Shown: piece by piece, positions 11,305-19,463 of the stretch
Layout: every line of letters starts with the position of its first letter
Numbering within the stretch: position 1 is the stretch's first letter
NCBI RefSeq assembly: GCF_001318295.1
Contig: NZ_CP012665.1
Coordinates: 682,001 to 746,000 of the forward strand
Length of the DNA: 64,000 nt
Source of the DNA: Candidatus Xiphinematobacter sp. Idaho Grape
GTDB lineage: Bacteria; Verrucomicrobiota; Verrucomicrobiia; Chthoniobacterales; Xiphinematobacteraceae
Direction of reading: 5' to 3'
The notes under the pieces: model-generated
Database searches by the model: none
Told to the model about the DNA's origin: nothing
Seen by the model: only the letters and a program-made list of their open reading frames with translations
Program-made: the position numbers and the translations under genes

Positions 11305-12078
11305 ATGGCAAAATTAAAACTTACCTTTTTAGGAACCGGAACCTCCACTGGCGTACCAGTTATTGGTTGTAACTGCGAGGTTTGTCATTCGCAGGATCCA
11401 AAGGACCACAGGCTACGGCCCTCCATCCTGCTGCGGACCGAGCAGATATGCATTGTTGTAGACACACCACCGGATTTCCGCACACAGTGCTTGCGAGAAA
11501 ATGTTCATGGTATGGATGCTGTCCTCTACACGCACGCACATTCTGACCATATTCTAGGATTCGATGATCTGTGTCACTTCCTTAAGTTCAAGAACCGTGA
11601 TATACCCATTTACGGTGTTTCAGAAACACTTATAGGGATTAAGAGGATGTTTTTCTATCTCTTTGAGAAGATAGGCAATTACGTACGTCCATGTTTAAGA
11701 GAAGTCCACGAGGAATTCAAATTAGGAGATCTCCTAATTGTCCCAGTAGCTCTTCCTCATGGAGTGTTCACCACAGCAGGTTTTGTATTTCATCATGCAG
11801 GCAGGAAGGCCTTAGCCTACTATACAGACTGCAGTGCTGTTCCTCCGAAGGCACAAAGTGAAGCAAAAGGAGTGGAAGTCCTGGTGGTCGATGCGCTGCG
11901 TCACACACTCCATCCTACCCACTTAACAGTCCAGGGTGCTTTAAGAGTAGCCAGGAATTTAAGGAGCCGCACCTGTTATTTTACTCACATGGGACATGAA
12001 CTCAAATATGCGAAGATCCAGTCTTCCTTACCTAATGGAGTTTTTCCTGCTTATGATGGGCTCCAAATCCAAATCTAA
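11305..12078 (+). CDS. MBL-fold metallohydrolase, PhnP/RNase Z-like
   Basis: A 257-residue metallo-beta-lactamase-fold hydrolase. The start LTFLGTGTSTGVPVIGCNC is typical of the PhnP-like branch, which includes cyclic phosphodiesterases, and CNCEVC is a cysteine pair that binds an extra metal in PhnP. The metal ligands HAHSDH occupy residues 77-82; PHGVFTTAGFVF, AYYTDCSAVPP, VVDALRHTLHPTHLT and FTHMGHEL provide the remaining ligands. There is no phn operon nearby, so phosphonate breakdown is unlikely; general phosphodiesterase activity is the safer reading. It is flanked by large gaps on both sides. Confidence 0.85.
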   Translation: MAKLKLTFLGTGTSTGVPVIGCNCEVCHSQDPKDHRLRPSILLRTEQICIVVDTPPDFRTQCLRENVHGMDAVLYTHAHSDHILGFDDLCHFLKFKNRDIPIYGVSETLIGIKRMFFYLFEKIGNYVRPCLREVHEEFKLGDLLIVPVALPHGVFTTAGFVFHHAGRKALAYYTDCSAVPPKAQSEAKGVEVLVVDALRHTLHPTHLTVQGALRVARNLRSRTCYFTHMGHELKYAKIQSSLPNGVFPAYDGLQIQI

Positions 12079-12993
12079 GGAATCTGGTGATGTGGGTGAT
12101 CTGGGAGTTTTTGGGGGAGAATCGTGGAGTTGCTAAAGATAGGAGGAGAGCTGCTCTCCGCATAGAGTAACGCCACAGCCTGCACTGCTTTAACAAGAGC
12201 CCAACCAAAACTTGGTCGGGGATACCAATAGTGTGCTATATGTCTTCTCTAGCGGAAAAATAATTCCTGTACACACGAACTTTTAGGTGATTAGCACTTT
12301 TTAGTGCCAATGCCAAAGTGCCTGCCACGGAGCCCATTGGAGAAATCATGAATATCCAATGGAATGGAGATTTAGAGGTAAATAAAAAAGTCTGTAGGAG
12401 GGAAAGGGTATTTCTCATCAGTAGTTATTCCGGGGGCTTTTGGAACCGCCTTGCTTTTCTCCTATCAGTATGTCAGTGCCTGGGCCAGGCTGCAGCCTTC
12501 TTTCTTGCGCGGAAGCTGAAGTCCCTACCTCTCGGTCTTAATCCTACGAGATTTGCAAGATATCCGGTGAGCTTACCACCAGTGGCTGTAGAGGGAGAGC
12601 TCCTGTCGGTAGGGGAGAAGACGGAGCAAGACAAAATTTATGTGGAGTACAGAACGTCAGCACAAATCCCAAAACCCTCTGTAAAATACATGGGATAGGG
12701 GCCAATGTAGCGAATTTTGGTGGGGGCCGGATTCAACCTTTGCTGTGGGGCCTAGAAGCGACAACAGTGGTGGACGTTACAAGAAGGTATGCGCCCAGTA
12801 TAATTTTGTTAAGAATCCTACCTTGCTTGGTCTAACCGGCGCCCAAATCTGTTCATCCCGTTTGTTTCTCAGGGAACTGAGGATATGTTCACGCAGGCCA
12901 CATAGGCCATCAGAATAGAGAAAATATCGCGTCGCTCTCCCCATAAATGAAAAGGCGCGCAAAAGCGACGGTTCCGTCCGTATCAGAACTCTT
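12079..12993. other. Gap between the MBL hydrolase and ribD
   Basis: About 915 bp. A plus-strand frame of 126 codons (12318-12698) is the longest; its product has no recognisable domain and an odd mix of a hydrophobic centre with a proline-rich tail. A minus-strand frame of 84 codons overlaps the ribD end. A third minus frame of about 56 codons ending near 12073 is protein-like but has no start codon. None is supported well enough to call, and the region may be a decayed gene. Confidence 0.4.
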
Positions 12994-14082
12994 CTAGGAA
13001 GTTCCTGGCACAATTTTAATTGGCGATACATTTAAACGGCCAGAACAGCCACCTATAGCAGTTGTTTGGGGGTAGGCCTCTAGGCGGACGTCATCTCCAA
13101 TACATCTATACCGAACTTTAGTCAGTCTTAATGCTTGAGCGAGAGAAGAAATACCCAACCCACCAAAGGCTGGCACCCTCCCACCCAAAAATAGTGGAGC
13201 ATAATAAAGGCAGAATTTGTCAATGACGTGCTGATCTAGTGCTTCTCCAAGCAAATACCCCCCTCCTTCGATTAGTACGGACCTAATGCTACGTGCTCCC
13301 AAGGAGTGGAGTATTTCCCTAAGAGAGCTTTTCTGAAAGACTAGAGTGCGATCGTGGTAGCGATCGGTGAAAATCCTCGCATCCGGAGGTAAGCTTTTTT
13401 GCGTCCAAACTACACGCCAGGGTTGCGGACGAGGTGGAACCCTACGAAGGGTAAGGCGTGGATTATCAGTTCGGATTGTTTCTCCCCCAACTAGAATGGC
13501 GTCCACAGTGGAGCGGAGACCCATGGCATCCCGTCGGCTGGCAGCACTGGTAATCCAGCGTCGTCGCGGGTGGGAAGAAATATAACCGTCCAGAGACATG
13601 GCAGCCTTAGCGATAACCAATGGACTTCCAGTGCATATCCACTTATTCCACCCTTCGTTAAGAAGGAGACATTCTTCCTCCAAAACGCCTGTAGCAACTT
13701 GAATTCCTGCGGATCTTAGTAAAAGCACCGCATGGCCAGCATGGAGAGGGTTTGGGTCAAATGCTCCAAATACTACTCGGGAAAACCCTGCGGCGATGAT
13801 GGTATCGGTGCAAGGGGGCGTCCGCCCGGCACTAGAACAAGGTTCTAGCGTAATAAAGAGCTCGGCGCCACGGGCATCTCCGGGCGATTTCAGCATCTGC
13901 AATGCTGCAATTTCTGCGTGAGGACCACCAGCCCGACGATGAAAACCCCGTGCAATGAGGCGCCCCTCCCGCACAATAACCGCCCCCACAGCTGGGTTTG
14001 GGCTTGTCCAACCTACACCCCTTACGGCCTCAGCGAGCGCCCTCCTCATCCAGAGCGTATCCGAGGCAAGATGTAGGTCCAT
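12994..14082 (-). CDS. ribD: Bifunctional riboflavin deaminase/reductase RibD
   Basis: Carries out the second and third steps of riboflavin synthesis: deamination of the pyrimidine from GTP cyclohydrolase II and reduction of its ribosyl group. The N-terminal deaminase domain shows TSPNPAVGAVIV and the zinc site HAE near residue 55 with PCSSAGRTPPC (about 82-91). The C-terminal reductase begins near VIAKAAMSLDGYI and contains ILVGGETIRTDNPRLTLR and the glycine-rich SVLIEGGGYLLGEALD. I chose ATG 14082; a GTG two codons upstream (14088) is equally possible. No FMN riboswitch is visible upstream, and no other rib gene is in the window. Confidence 0.96.
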   Translation of the reverse strand: MDLHLASDTLWMRRALAEAVRGVGWTSPNPAVGAVIVREGRLIARGFHRRAGGPHAEIAALQMLKSPGDARGAELFITLEPCSSAGRTPPCTDTIIAAGFSRVVFGAFDPNPLHAGHAVLLLRSAGIQVATGVLEEECLLLNEGWNKWICTGSPLVIAKAAMSLDGYISSHPRRRWITSAASRRDAMGLRSTVDAILVGGETIRTDNPRLTLRRVPPRPQPWRVVWTQKSLPPDARIFTDRYHDRTLVFQKSSLREILHSLGARSIRSVLIEGGGYLLGEALDQHVIDKFCLYYAPLFLGGRVPAFGGLGISSLAQALRLTKVRYRCIGDDVRLEAYPQTTAIGGCSGRLNVSPIKIVPGTS

Positions 14083-14405
14083 CGACACTTATCAGCAACC
14101 AAAACTACTAGAACTACTCTAAAGAGGATCCCACCTTATAGCAAGGGTAAAATAGCTGGGGGCTACTACAACTTATTGTGCTTGTGGTCTACTTTGGTCC
14201 ACTCTATGAAGGTTCTTTTAAATGGCGCTTAAGAGCCAGTCTCTAGAATTGACGGCAACAGGAAATAAGAATCATTCCGGCTGCTTTGTAAGCAAAATAG
14301 CTTACGGTCTTTTAGGAGAAGGATTATTGCAGAGAACTGGCCAAATTATTGTTGCTAATTCGGCTTATAGGGTGTATAGCTCCCCCAAGGTGAAAGGAGG
14401 AGAAG
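14083..14405. other. Divergent region between ribD and the hsp20 pair
   Basis: About 320 bp holding the leaders of both ribD and the small heat-shock operon. A small inverted repeat, GTAAGC/GCTTAC with a six-base spacer, lies at 14288-14305. I see no confident sigma-32 or CIRCE element. The open frame here (14222-14473) overlaps the first hsp20 and is not credible. Confidence 0.4.
14393..14401 (+). promoter_or_regulatory. Strong Shine-Dalgarno of the first hsp20
   Basis: AAAGGAGGA sits five bases from the ATG at 14406. It is close to the ideal anti-16S complement and unlike most starts in this window, which lack a visible Shine-Dalgarno sequence. A CTCC within GCTCCCCC about ten bases upstream could pair with GGAG and mask it, so a simple RNA thermosensor is possible but unproven. 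Confidence 0.6.
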
Positions 14406-14858
14406 ATGAACAGACTTCAAGATTACGAGATGTCCCCCTGGGGAGCATTCCACCAAGCGTCGTCGCTGCGTGATTTTTTTAGTCGCGCTCTCGAGTGGAT
14501 TTCCGAGCCGTCATTTTTACAGGCTTCCTGGGAGCGTTACTTCTTTACTATGGAAGAGGAAGAGGAAAGAGTTATTGTGAGGGTGGAGCTGGTGGGGATG
14601 AAGCGGGAGGATTTTGAAGTTGAGTTGAAGGATGGTCTGCTTACTGTTGGTGGTCAGCGCAAGGTCGAGCGGAGAGCGAAGGAAGGAGAGCCGCTCCGAA
14701 GGGAGCGCTTCTTCGGGAAGTTCTCTAGGTCTGTTAGTCTGCCCACGAGAGTGGACGAGAGTGCGGTAACTGCTTCCTACAAGGAAGGCATCTTAGTCAT
14801 CGTCCTACCCAAAAGTGAGAGGGCGAAACCAAAGAGGATCGCAATCCATGCAAACTAA
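14406..14858 (+). CDS. Small heat-shock protein, Hsp20/alpha-crystallin family
   Basis: A 150-residue ATP-independent holdase that binds unfolding proteins. The alpha-crystallin domain spans about residues 50-140: VIVRVELVGMKREDFEVELKD, then LTVGGQRK, a RRERFFGKFSRSVSLPTRVD beta strand and the closing ASYKEGILVIVLPKSE, which contains the A-x-x-x-G-I/V-L-x-V signature. The N-terminal arm (MNRLQDYEMSPWGAFHQ) is short and aromatic, as in bacterial class A members. It is followed after 32 bases by a second, diverged hsp20, so the pair is likely one heat-inducible operon. Confidence 0.95.
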   Translation: MNRLQDYEMSPWGAFHQASSLRDFFSRALEWISEPSFLQASWERYFFTMEEEEERVIVRVELVGMKREDFEVELKDGLLTVGGQRKVERRAKEGEPLRRERFFGKFSRSVSLPTRVDESAVTASYKEGILVIVLPKSERAKPKRIAIHAN

Positions 14859-14890
14859 GGTAGTTTTACCGGTAGTTTTACCATAAGCCT

Positions 14891-15280
14891 ATGTCTCAAG
14901 CTATTATTCATAAACCAGAAGACAAGATAGAGCGGACTGAGAGTGGTTCATTTTTCATCACTCCCGTTGCGGATATCTGGCACGATAGGGAGGGCTACAC
15001 TCTGGAAATAGAAGTACCGGGTGTCGATAGGAGCGGCGTGGAGGTGTCTATTGAAGATGGAAAGTTAGTGGTAGTAGGATGTCGCCAGTCGGATCGGTCT
15101 CCTGCAGGAGAGAAGCCGCTGCCCCGAGAGAGAGGTGAGAGGAAGGGCTACCGGCGAGTGTTTGATCTTTCTCCGGAGGTAGATGCCTCTGGTATTAGGG
15201 CCTCTCTAGAAGAGGGGTTACTTACGCTTCGTGTACCGAAGTCAGAGAGGGTACAACCGCGGAAGATTCCTATAGAATAA
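14891..15280 (+). CDS. Second small heat-shock protein, Hsp20 family
   Basis: A 129-residue Hsp20 paralogue directly downstream of the first. The alpha-crystallin domain begins near residue 27 with DIWHDREGYTLEIEVPGVDRSGVEVSIEDGKLVV only in part conserved with its neighbour, and ends with ASLEEGLLTLRVPKSERVQPRKIPIE-type strands containing the EEGLLTLRV signature. Class II-like Hsp20 pairs of this kind often form mixed oligomers with their neighbour. Unlike the first gene it has no clear Shine-Dalgarno, so it may depend on coupling to the upstream gene. Confidence 0.94.
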   Translation: MSQAIIHKPEDKIERTESGSFFITPVADIWHDREGYTLEIEVPGVDRSGVEVSIEDGKLVVVGCRQSDRSPAGEKPLPRERGERKGYRRVFDLSPEVDASGIRASLEEGLLTLRVPKSERVQPRKIPIE

Positions 15281-15478
15281 AGGAGACGGTAATTTGGTGG
15301 AAGGCTGCCTGTCTCTCGCACATTGCGGCAGCAGGGTCTGTGGTTTTTTTGCGGGGGGATTCAGCGTCCTGTCTTTTTTTAGCCCTTTCTCTCGCTTCTC
15401 GGCTCCGAAACAAAGAGGGGCGGAGGGAGTTTTTAGTGGCTGCTGCTCTGCTCCCTGACTTTACAGGCTTGCCGCCTT

Positions 15479-16021
15479 TCAGAGGAGGGCTTGTTCGATT
15501 CTCTCTACGGAAGGGAAGGTTGGAAGCAAGAGAAGTTGCTCCCGGACCGTCTTCTTTTCTCTGAAGAGAAAGAGGTGAGGCGCAAAATCAGACAGTGGAG
15601 CAAGAACAAACCTGCGGCATCCGATCTTCGGATGCGGCAATATAATCGGGCCGAAGATTCCTTGGTACGAGCTAAGGTAGAGCAGATCCAAGTCTAGAGG
15701 GCGAGGAGCGTGTCTTGGGTGTGGATGCTTGCGACCGGCAAGAGTTTCCAGTCGCTGGAGCTCCTCCCACAAGGCTTCCGGTCCAGAGCTCCACCCGATT
15801 TCTATTACGGCATTCAGAAAGTGTCTAGAATCTGAGGGGCAATCCACTGGAGCAGTTCGATAAACGCTCGAGGAATAGTTGGCAGCAAAAGACCGTGAAG
15901 GAGAGGAAAGCGAAAGAATAGCTGCTGCAGCCCTCCGAAGATGAAGCAAGCTACTTCCCAGGTTAGAGCCCAAAGCAATACCTGCTCGGCAATTAGAAGA
16001 GGAAGGAGAAGAAAATCTCAT
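15479..16021 (-). CDS. folK: HPPK, 2-amino-4-hydroxy-6-hydroxymethyldihydropteridine diphosphokinase
   Basis: Transfers pyrophosphate from ATP to hydroxymethyl-dihydropterin in folate synthesis. The 180-residue protein shows the opening IALGSNLGSSLLHL, the substrate loop with Y and R in SVYRTAPVD, the FLNAVIEI strand, ELQRLETLAGRKHP, and the Mg-binding PRPLDLDLLYL followed by ILPHPKIGCRRFVLAPL. The first about ten residues are Ser/Asn-rich and poorly conserved. It overlaps the dapB stop by four bases (ATGA), placing it last in the trpA-dapF-dapA-dapB-folK run. It converges with the hsp20 pair. Confidence 0.95.
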   Translation of the reverse strand: MRFSSPSSSNCRAGIALGSNLGSSLLHLRRAAAAILSLSSPSRSFAANYSSSVYRTAPVDCPSDSRHFLNAVIEIGWSSGPEALWEELQRLETLAGRKHPHPRHAPRPLDLDLLYLSSYQGIFGPIILPHPKIGCRRFVLAPLSDFAPHLFLFREKKTVREQLLLLPTFPSVERIEQALL

Positions 16022-16779
16022 CTCGCTAGCAACCCAAGAACATCCTGCATGCTGTAAAGTCCAGCAGGTTGCCGAAGCACCCAGATAGCAGCCTGCAGAG
16101 AGCCTAAAGCAAAGGTATTTCGGCTGGAGGCCTTGTGAGCAAGTTCAAGACGTTCTCCACCACCAGCAAATATTACAGTGTGTTCCCCAACGATATCCCC
16201 TCCTCGGAGGGAGTGCACTCCAATCTTACGCTTGGAGTAAGGTGTAGCGGTTGCTACACCTTGTCGGCTATGTTCTATCTTTTCTGGAATACAGAGAGAA
16301 GGGTGTACCTCTGCAAGAATTTCTTCCAGTCTTGCGGCGGTACCGCTAGGAATGTCTCTTTTGTGTCGATGGTGCATCTCTATAACTTCTGAGTCAAAGT
16401 CTACGCCCAAGATTTCCACGGCCTTACGGGTAAGCCAGAAGAGAACATTCACGCCAGTGCTAAAATTGGGGGAAAAGACAATAGGGATAGCACGCGCATA
16501 CTGTGCAAGGGTAGGACCTACAGCATAGGAATGCCCTGTGGTACCGATGACAATAGGTTTACCGGCATGGGCTGAAGCCTTGACAAATGGCAGCGTTGCT
16601 TCCGGCTGAGTAAAGTCGATAGATACGTCACTCTGGGAGAGTGCTCTTGGGAAGGAGTCGTTAGAATTGATTTCAGCGGAAATTCGAAAGCGCGGGTCCT
16701 CCCTGGCGCACGTGGCAACCGCTTTTCCCATCCTACCATGACTACCAGCTATGAGGAGCCGAACGGGAGGAATCATCAT
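16018..16779 (-). CDS. dapB: 4-hydroxy-tetrahydrodipicolinate reductase
   Basis: NAD(P)H-dependent reductase of the diaminopimelate pathway, acting directly after DapA. The 253-residue protein shows the nucleotide-binding loop IAGSHGRMGKA, the VSIDFTQPEA strand, IVIGTTGH, the PNFSTGVNV block and the catalytic segment MHHRHKRDIPSGTA, with the histidine pair and lysine used for acid catalysis. Its start overlaps the dapA stop (ATGATG) and its stop overlaps folK, so translation is probably coupled through dapA-dapB-folK. The pathway supplies both lysine and the meso-diaminopimelate of peptidoglycan. Confidence 0.97.
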   Translation of the reverse strand: MMIPPVRLLIAGSHGRMGKAVATCAREDPRFRISAEINSNDSFPRALSQSDVSIDFTQPEATLPFVKASAHAGKPIVIGTTGHSYAVGPTLAQYARAIPIVFSPNFSTGVNVLFWLTRKAVEILGVDFDSEVIEMHHRHKRDIPSGTAARLEEILAEVHPSLCIPEKIEHSRQGVATATPYSKRKIGVHSLRGGDIVGEHTVIFAGGGERLELAHKASSRNTFALGSLQAAIWVLRQPAGLYSMQDVLGLLAR

Positions 16780-17675
16780 GAAAGAAGGGTACCACTGGTG
16801 CTAGATTGCAGTATATCTCTAATATACCCTTTACTGGGCTCAGTGAGTTCACATAGCGGGAGACGGACTTCCTCGGAAATCCTCTTGGAATGCAGGATAG
16901 AAAGTGCGTACTTCACTGGTACAGGACTGGTTTCCACGAATAGACTTTTGAAAAGGGGAAAGTATTTGTAGTGCAGTTGCATTGCCAGTCTGGACTGGCC
17001 TATCTTCCAGGCATGGACCATCTGGTAGACCTGTTTCGGAATCACGTTGGAAGCCACGCTAACAACTCCCTCAGCCCCCACTGCTAAGAAAGGCAGGGTG
17101 AGCGAGTCATCACCGGAAAGAATGGTAAATGAGTCGGGTAATTCCTCCCGAAGTTGGCTGACACGTTCCACACTTCCCCCGGACTCTTTGAGAGCAACAA
17201 TATTTGGACATCCCTCTACCAAACGTACAACTGTTTTTGCACTAATTTCCACTCCACAACGGCCTGGAATATTGTAAAGGACTAACGGTAGCCTGGTGGA
17301 AACAGAGATTGCTCTGTAATGTCGGTAAATCCCTTCTTGGGAAGGTTTATTGTAGTACGGCGCTACTAAGAGGGCGCCATGCGCACCCAATTTTTCGGCT
17401 TCTTGGGTTAAATGGATAGCCTCTGCAGTGGAGTTAGATCCTGTACCGGCAATAACGCGCACGGTGGAGTTGCAAGCTACCTCGACGGCTACTTGAATAG
17501 CTCGTGTATGTTCTTCCGTGGTGAGTGTCGGAGATTCTCCCGTAGTTCCTACAGGAACGACTCCATCCACCCCAGCCGCAATTTGTTGTTCGATTAACCA
17601 GCGATAAGCTGGGATATCCAGTTCCCCCCCCCGAAAGGGGGTGACAAGGGCAGTGTAAGTTCCGCAGAATTTCAT
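16776..17675 (-). CDS. dapA: 4-hydroxy-tetrahydrodipicolinate synthase
   Basis: Condenses pyruvate with aspartate semialdehyde. The 299-residue TIM barrel shows the hydroxyl pair GTTGES (Thr44, Thr45), the proton relay tyrosine in LYNIPGRCG (Tyr134) and the Schiff-base lysine in IVALKESGG (Lys163), matching the family positions. A run of nine G bases (C at 17624-17632 on the plus strand) falls in codons 14-18 and leaves the frame intact, but is a slippage hotspot (see findings). dapF lies 18 bases upstream and dapB overlaps downstream. Confidence 0.98.
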   Translation of the reverse strand: MKFCGTYTALVTPFRGGELDIPAYRWLIEQQIAAGVDGVVPVGTTGESPTLTTEEHTRAIQVAVEVACNSTVRVIAGTGSNSTAEAIHLTQEAEKLGAHGALLVAPYYNKPSQEGIYRHYRAISVSTRLPLVLYNIPGRCGVEISAKTVVRLVEGCPNIVALKESGGSVERVSQLREELPDSFTILSGDDSLTLPFLAVGAEGVVSVASNVIPKQVYQMVHAWKIGQSRLAMQLHYKYFPLFKSLFVETSPVPVKYALSILHSKRISEEVRLPLCELTEPSKGYIRDILQSSTSGTLLS

Positions 17676-17693
17676 AGAGCTAGGTAAGGCTAC

Positions 17694-18503
17694 TTAGAAA
17701 ATTTCTATTTCTCCATCAAAAACAAAGCTAGCAGGGCCACAAACACACACGTTGCGCAAATTAGGAGAACTTTCGAAAGAAACTCGTAGGGTATCTCCTC
17801 CTTGCACCGTAACCCAGATTGGAGAAAGAACAGACCTGTGCATGTGATAAAGGAGAGCGCATGCGGCAGCTCCAGTACCACACGCCAAAGTTTCCGCTTC
17901 TACCCCCCGTTCGTAGGTACGGATGCGCAGGTGATCAGTGGCAACAATTTGTATAAAATTGACATTTGTTCCCAGTGGGGCGAAGGCTTCATGAAGACGA
18001 ATCTCCTTCCCATGAAGGTTAACATCTACTTTTTCCACAGCCTCTACAAAAACAGCTGCATGAGGAACCCCGATACTGAGAAAATGCACCTCTTCCGTCA
18101 CTCCTGCTATCTGTAAGAAAGCAGGCGGACAATAGTTACTAGGCTCGCTCATCTGGACTTCTACGCTCTCACCCAGCAACGCACCACGGATAAGGCCAGC
18201 TGGAGTTTCAAAAGAAAATGCTCTCTGCTTACTCTTTAAGATACGTTGAGCATATCGAGTAAAGCAACGGGCGCCGTTCCCACACATTTCTGCCTCTTGA
18301 CCGTTGCCGTTATAGTAGCGCATCCTGAGATCGCCCCCATTTTGAGGTGACTCCATAAGAAGTAACCCATCAGCCCCAACCCCATAATGCCTATCACAGA
18401 TTTTGGTAATTTGAGAAGGGGCAAGATGCACCCGTTGATCCCGGTTATCTATCAGCACGAAGTCGTTACCGGAGCCGTGCATTTTTGTAAAGGAGAGCCT
18501 CAT
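17694..18503 (-). CDS. dapF: Diaminopimelate epimerase
   Basis: Converts LL- to meso-diaminopimelate, the form used for peptidoglycan crosslinking and lysine synthesis. The 269-residue protein has the two catalytic cysteines in EMCGNGARC (Cys74) and TLACGTGAAAC (Cys208) and the opening KMHGSGNDFVLIDN. It lies between trpA (21 bases upstream) and dapA (18 bases downstream) in one direction. Its presence beside dapA and dapB argues that the cell keeps a complete peptidoglycan precursor branch despite genome reduction. Confidence 0.97.
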   Translation of the reverse strand: MRLSFTKMHGSGNDFVLIDNRDQRVHLAPSQITKICDRHYGVGADGLLLMESPQNGGDLRMRYYNGNGQEAEMCGNGARCFTRYAQRILKSKQRAFSFETPAGLIRGALLGESVEVQMSEPSNYCPPAFLQIAGVTEEVHFLSIGVPHAAVFVEAVEKVDVNLHGKEIRLHEAFAPLGTNVNFIQIVATDHLRIRTYERGVEAETLACGTGAAACALLYHMHRSVLSPIWVTVQGGDTLRVSFESSPNLRNVCVCGPASFVFDGEIEIF

Positions 18504-18524
18504 GGAATGGAGCTGGTAACTGCT

Positions 18525-19337
18525 TTATGCTGTCCGAAGAGTTTCAACAAGTGGTTCCACAAACTCCTTGATCTGTAACAGCCACCGTGGGGAGGAGGCA
18601 TATTCGGCAATGCGACGCACAATAGCACTACCTATTACTACCGCATCTGCGTAACCAGCGACAACCCTTACTTGATCAGGAGTGGAAATACCAAACCCTA
18701 CTGCTATTGGAAGAGAAGTGTATTGACGAATGCTCTGGAGCTGAGTGCGGAGAGTTGTAGCAAGTTCAGGTCGCTCTCCAGTAACCCCTTCTCTAGAAAC
18801 GCAATATACAAAGCCCCGAGCAGCGTTAACCAGACATGGAATTCGCTCCTGGGGGGTTGTTGGAGAAACGAGCTGAATAATCTGTAGCTGATGATTTCCG
18901 ATAGCCAAGTCTTCATTGCAAGAAACTTCATCGGGTGGTAAGTCGAGTACTAGAAGCCCGTCCACCCCTGCGGAGATGGCATCCTCTAAAAACCTTTTAA
19001 TTCCATAAAAGTAAATGGGATTAAGGTAGGTAAAGAGGATGACTGGAAGGGAAGATGATTCACGTAAATGGCTTATAAGTTCCAGAATTTTTTCTACACT
19101 ACTCCCCGCGCGCAACGCGCGCTGGATAGCTGCCTGGATGGTGGGTCCATCTGCTAGTGGGTCTGAAAAGGGAATCCCCAACTCTAGCATGTCTACTCCT
19201 AATTCTTCCAATACATGGATAATTTCTAACGTGCCTTTCAAGGATGGATCTCCCCCAGTGATATAGGCAATTAGGCCCCTTTTTTTCTGGGAACGAAGGC
19301 GGGCGAACACCACGTCCATCCGGGATTGCTTGGACAT
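18525..19337 (-). CDS. trpA: Tryptophan synthase alpha subunit
   Basis: Cleaves indole-3-glycerol phosphate to indole, which is passed to TrpB. The catalytic glutamate and aspartate are in MLELGIPFSDPLADGPTIQ-type sequence; YITGGDPS, LFTYLNPIYFYG, GLLVLDLPPDE, FVYCVSREGVTG and VGFGISTPDQV follow in barrel order. I prefer ATG 19337 (MSKQSRMDVVF) over the frame's first start at 19373 because the extra 12 residues are not TrpA-like. No other trp gene is in the window, and trpA leads the dapF-dapA-dapB-folK run, an unusual placement that suggests trp genes are dispersed. Confidence 0.96.
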   Translation of the reverse strand: MSKQSRMDVVFARLRSQKKRGLIAYITGGDPSLKGTLEIIHVLEELGVDMLELGIPFSDPLADGPTIQAAIQRALRAGSSVEKILELISHLRESSSLPVILFTYLNPIYFYGIKRFLEDAISAGVDGLLVLDLPPDEVSCNEDLAIGNHQLQIIQLVSPTTPQERIPCLVNAARGFVYCVSREGVTGERPELATTLRTQLQSIRQYTSLPIAVGFGISTPDQVRVVAGYADAVVIGSAIVRRIAEYASSPRWLLQIKEFVEPLVETLRTA

Positions 19338-19463
19338 TCTATAGGAAATAGGGTAGAATAAAACTCTCCCCACGGGAAAGGTAGAGAAATAGATCCATCC
19401 ACGCTTGTCAAGTACAGCCTTCTTTCGGATCGAAGTAGTATGACTTGTAAAGAGAGTCCTTCC

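Noticed and set aside
12318-12698. Plus-strand 126-codon frame in the gap before ribD
   Set aside because: No recognisable domain, unlikely composition, no Shine-Dalgarno and no conserved neighbour; it reads as chance or decayed coding DNA.
14089-14200. FMN riboswitch ahead of ribD
   Set aside because: The conserved core sequences of the RFN element are absent.
14222-14473. 83-codon frame ahead of hsp20
   Set aside because: Overlaps the first hsp20 in another frame and has no family features.
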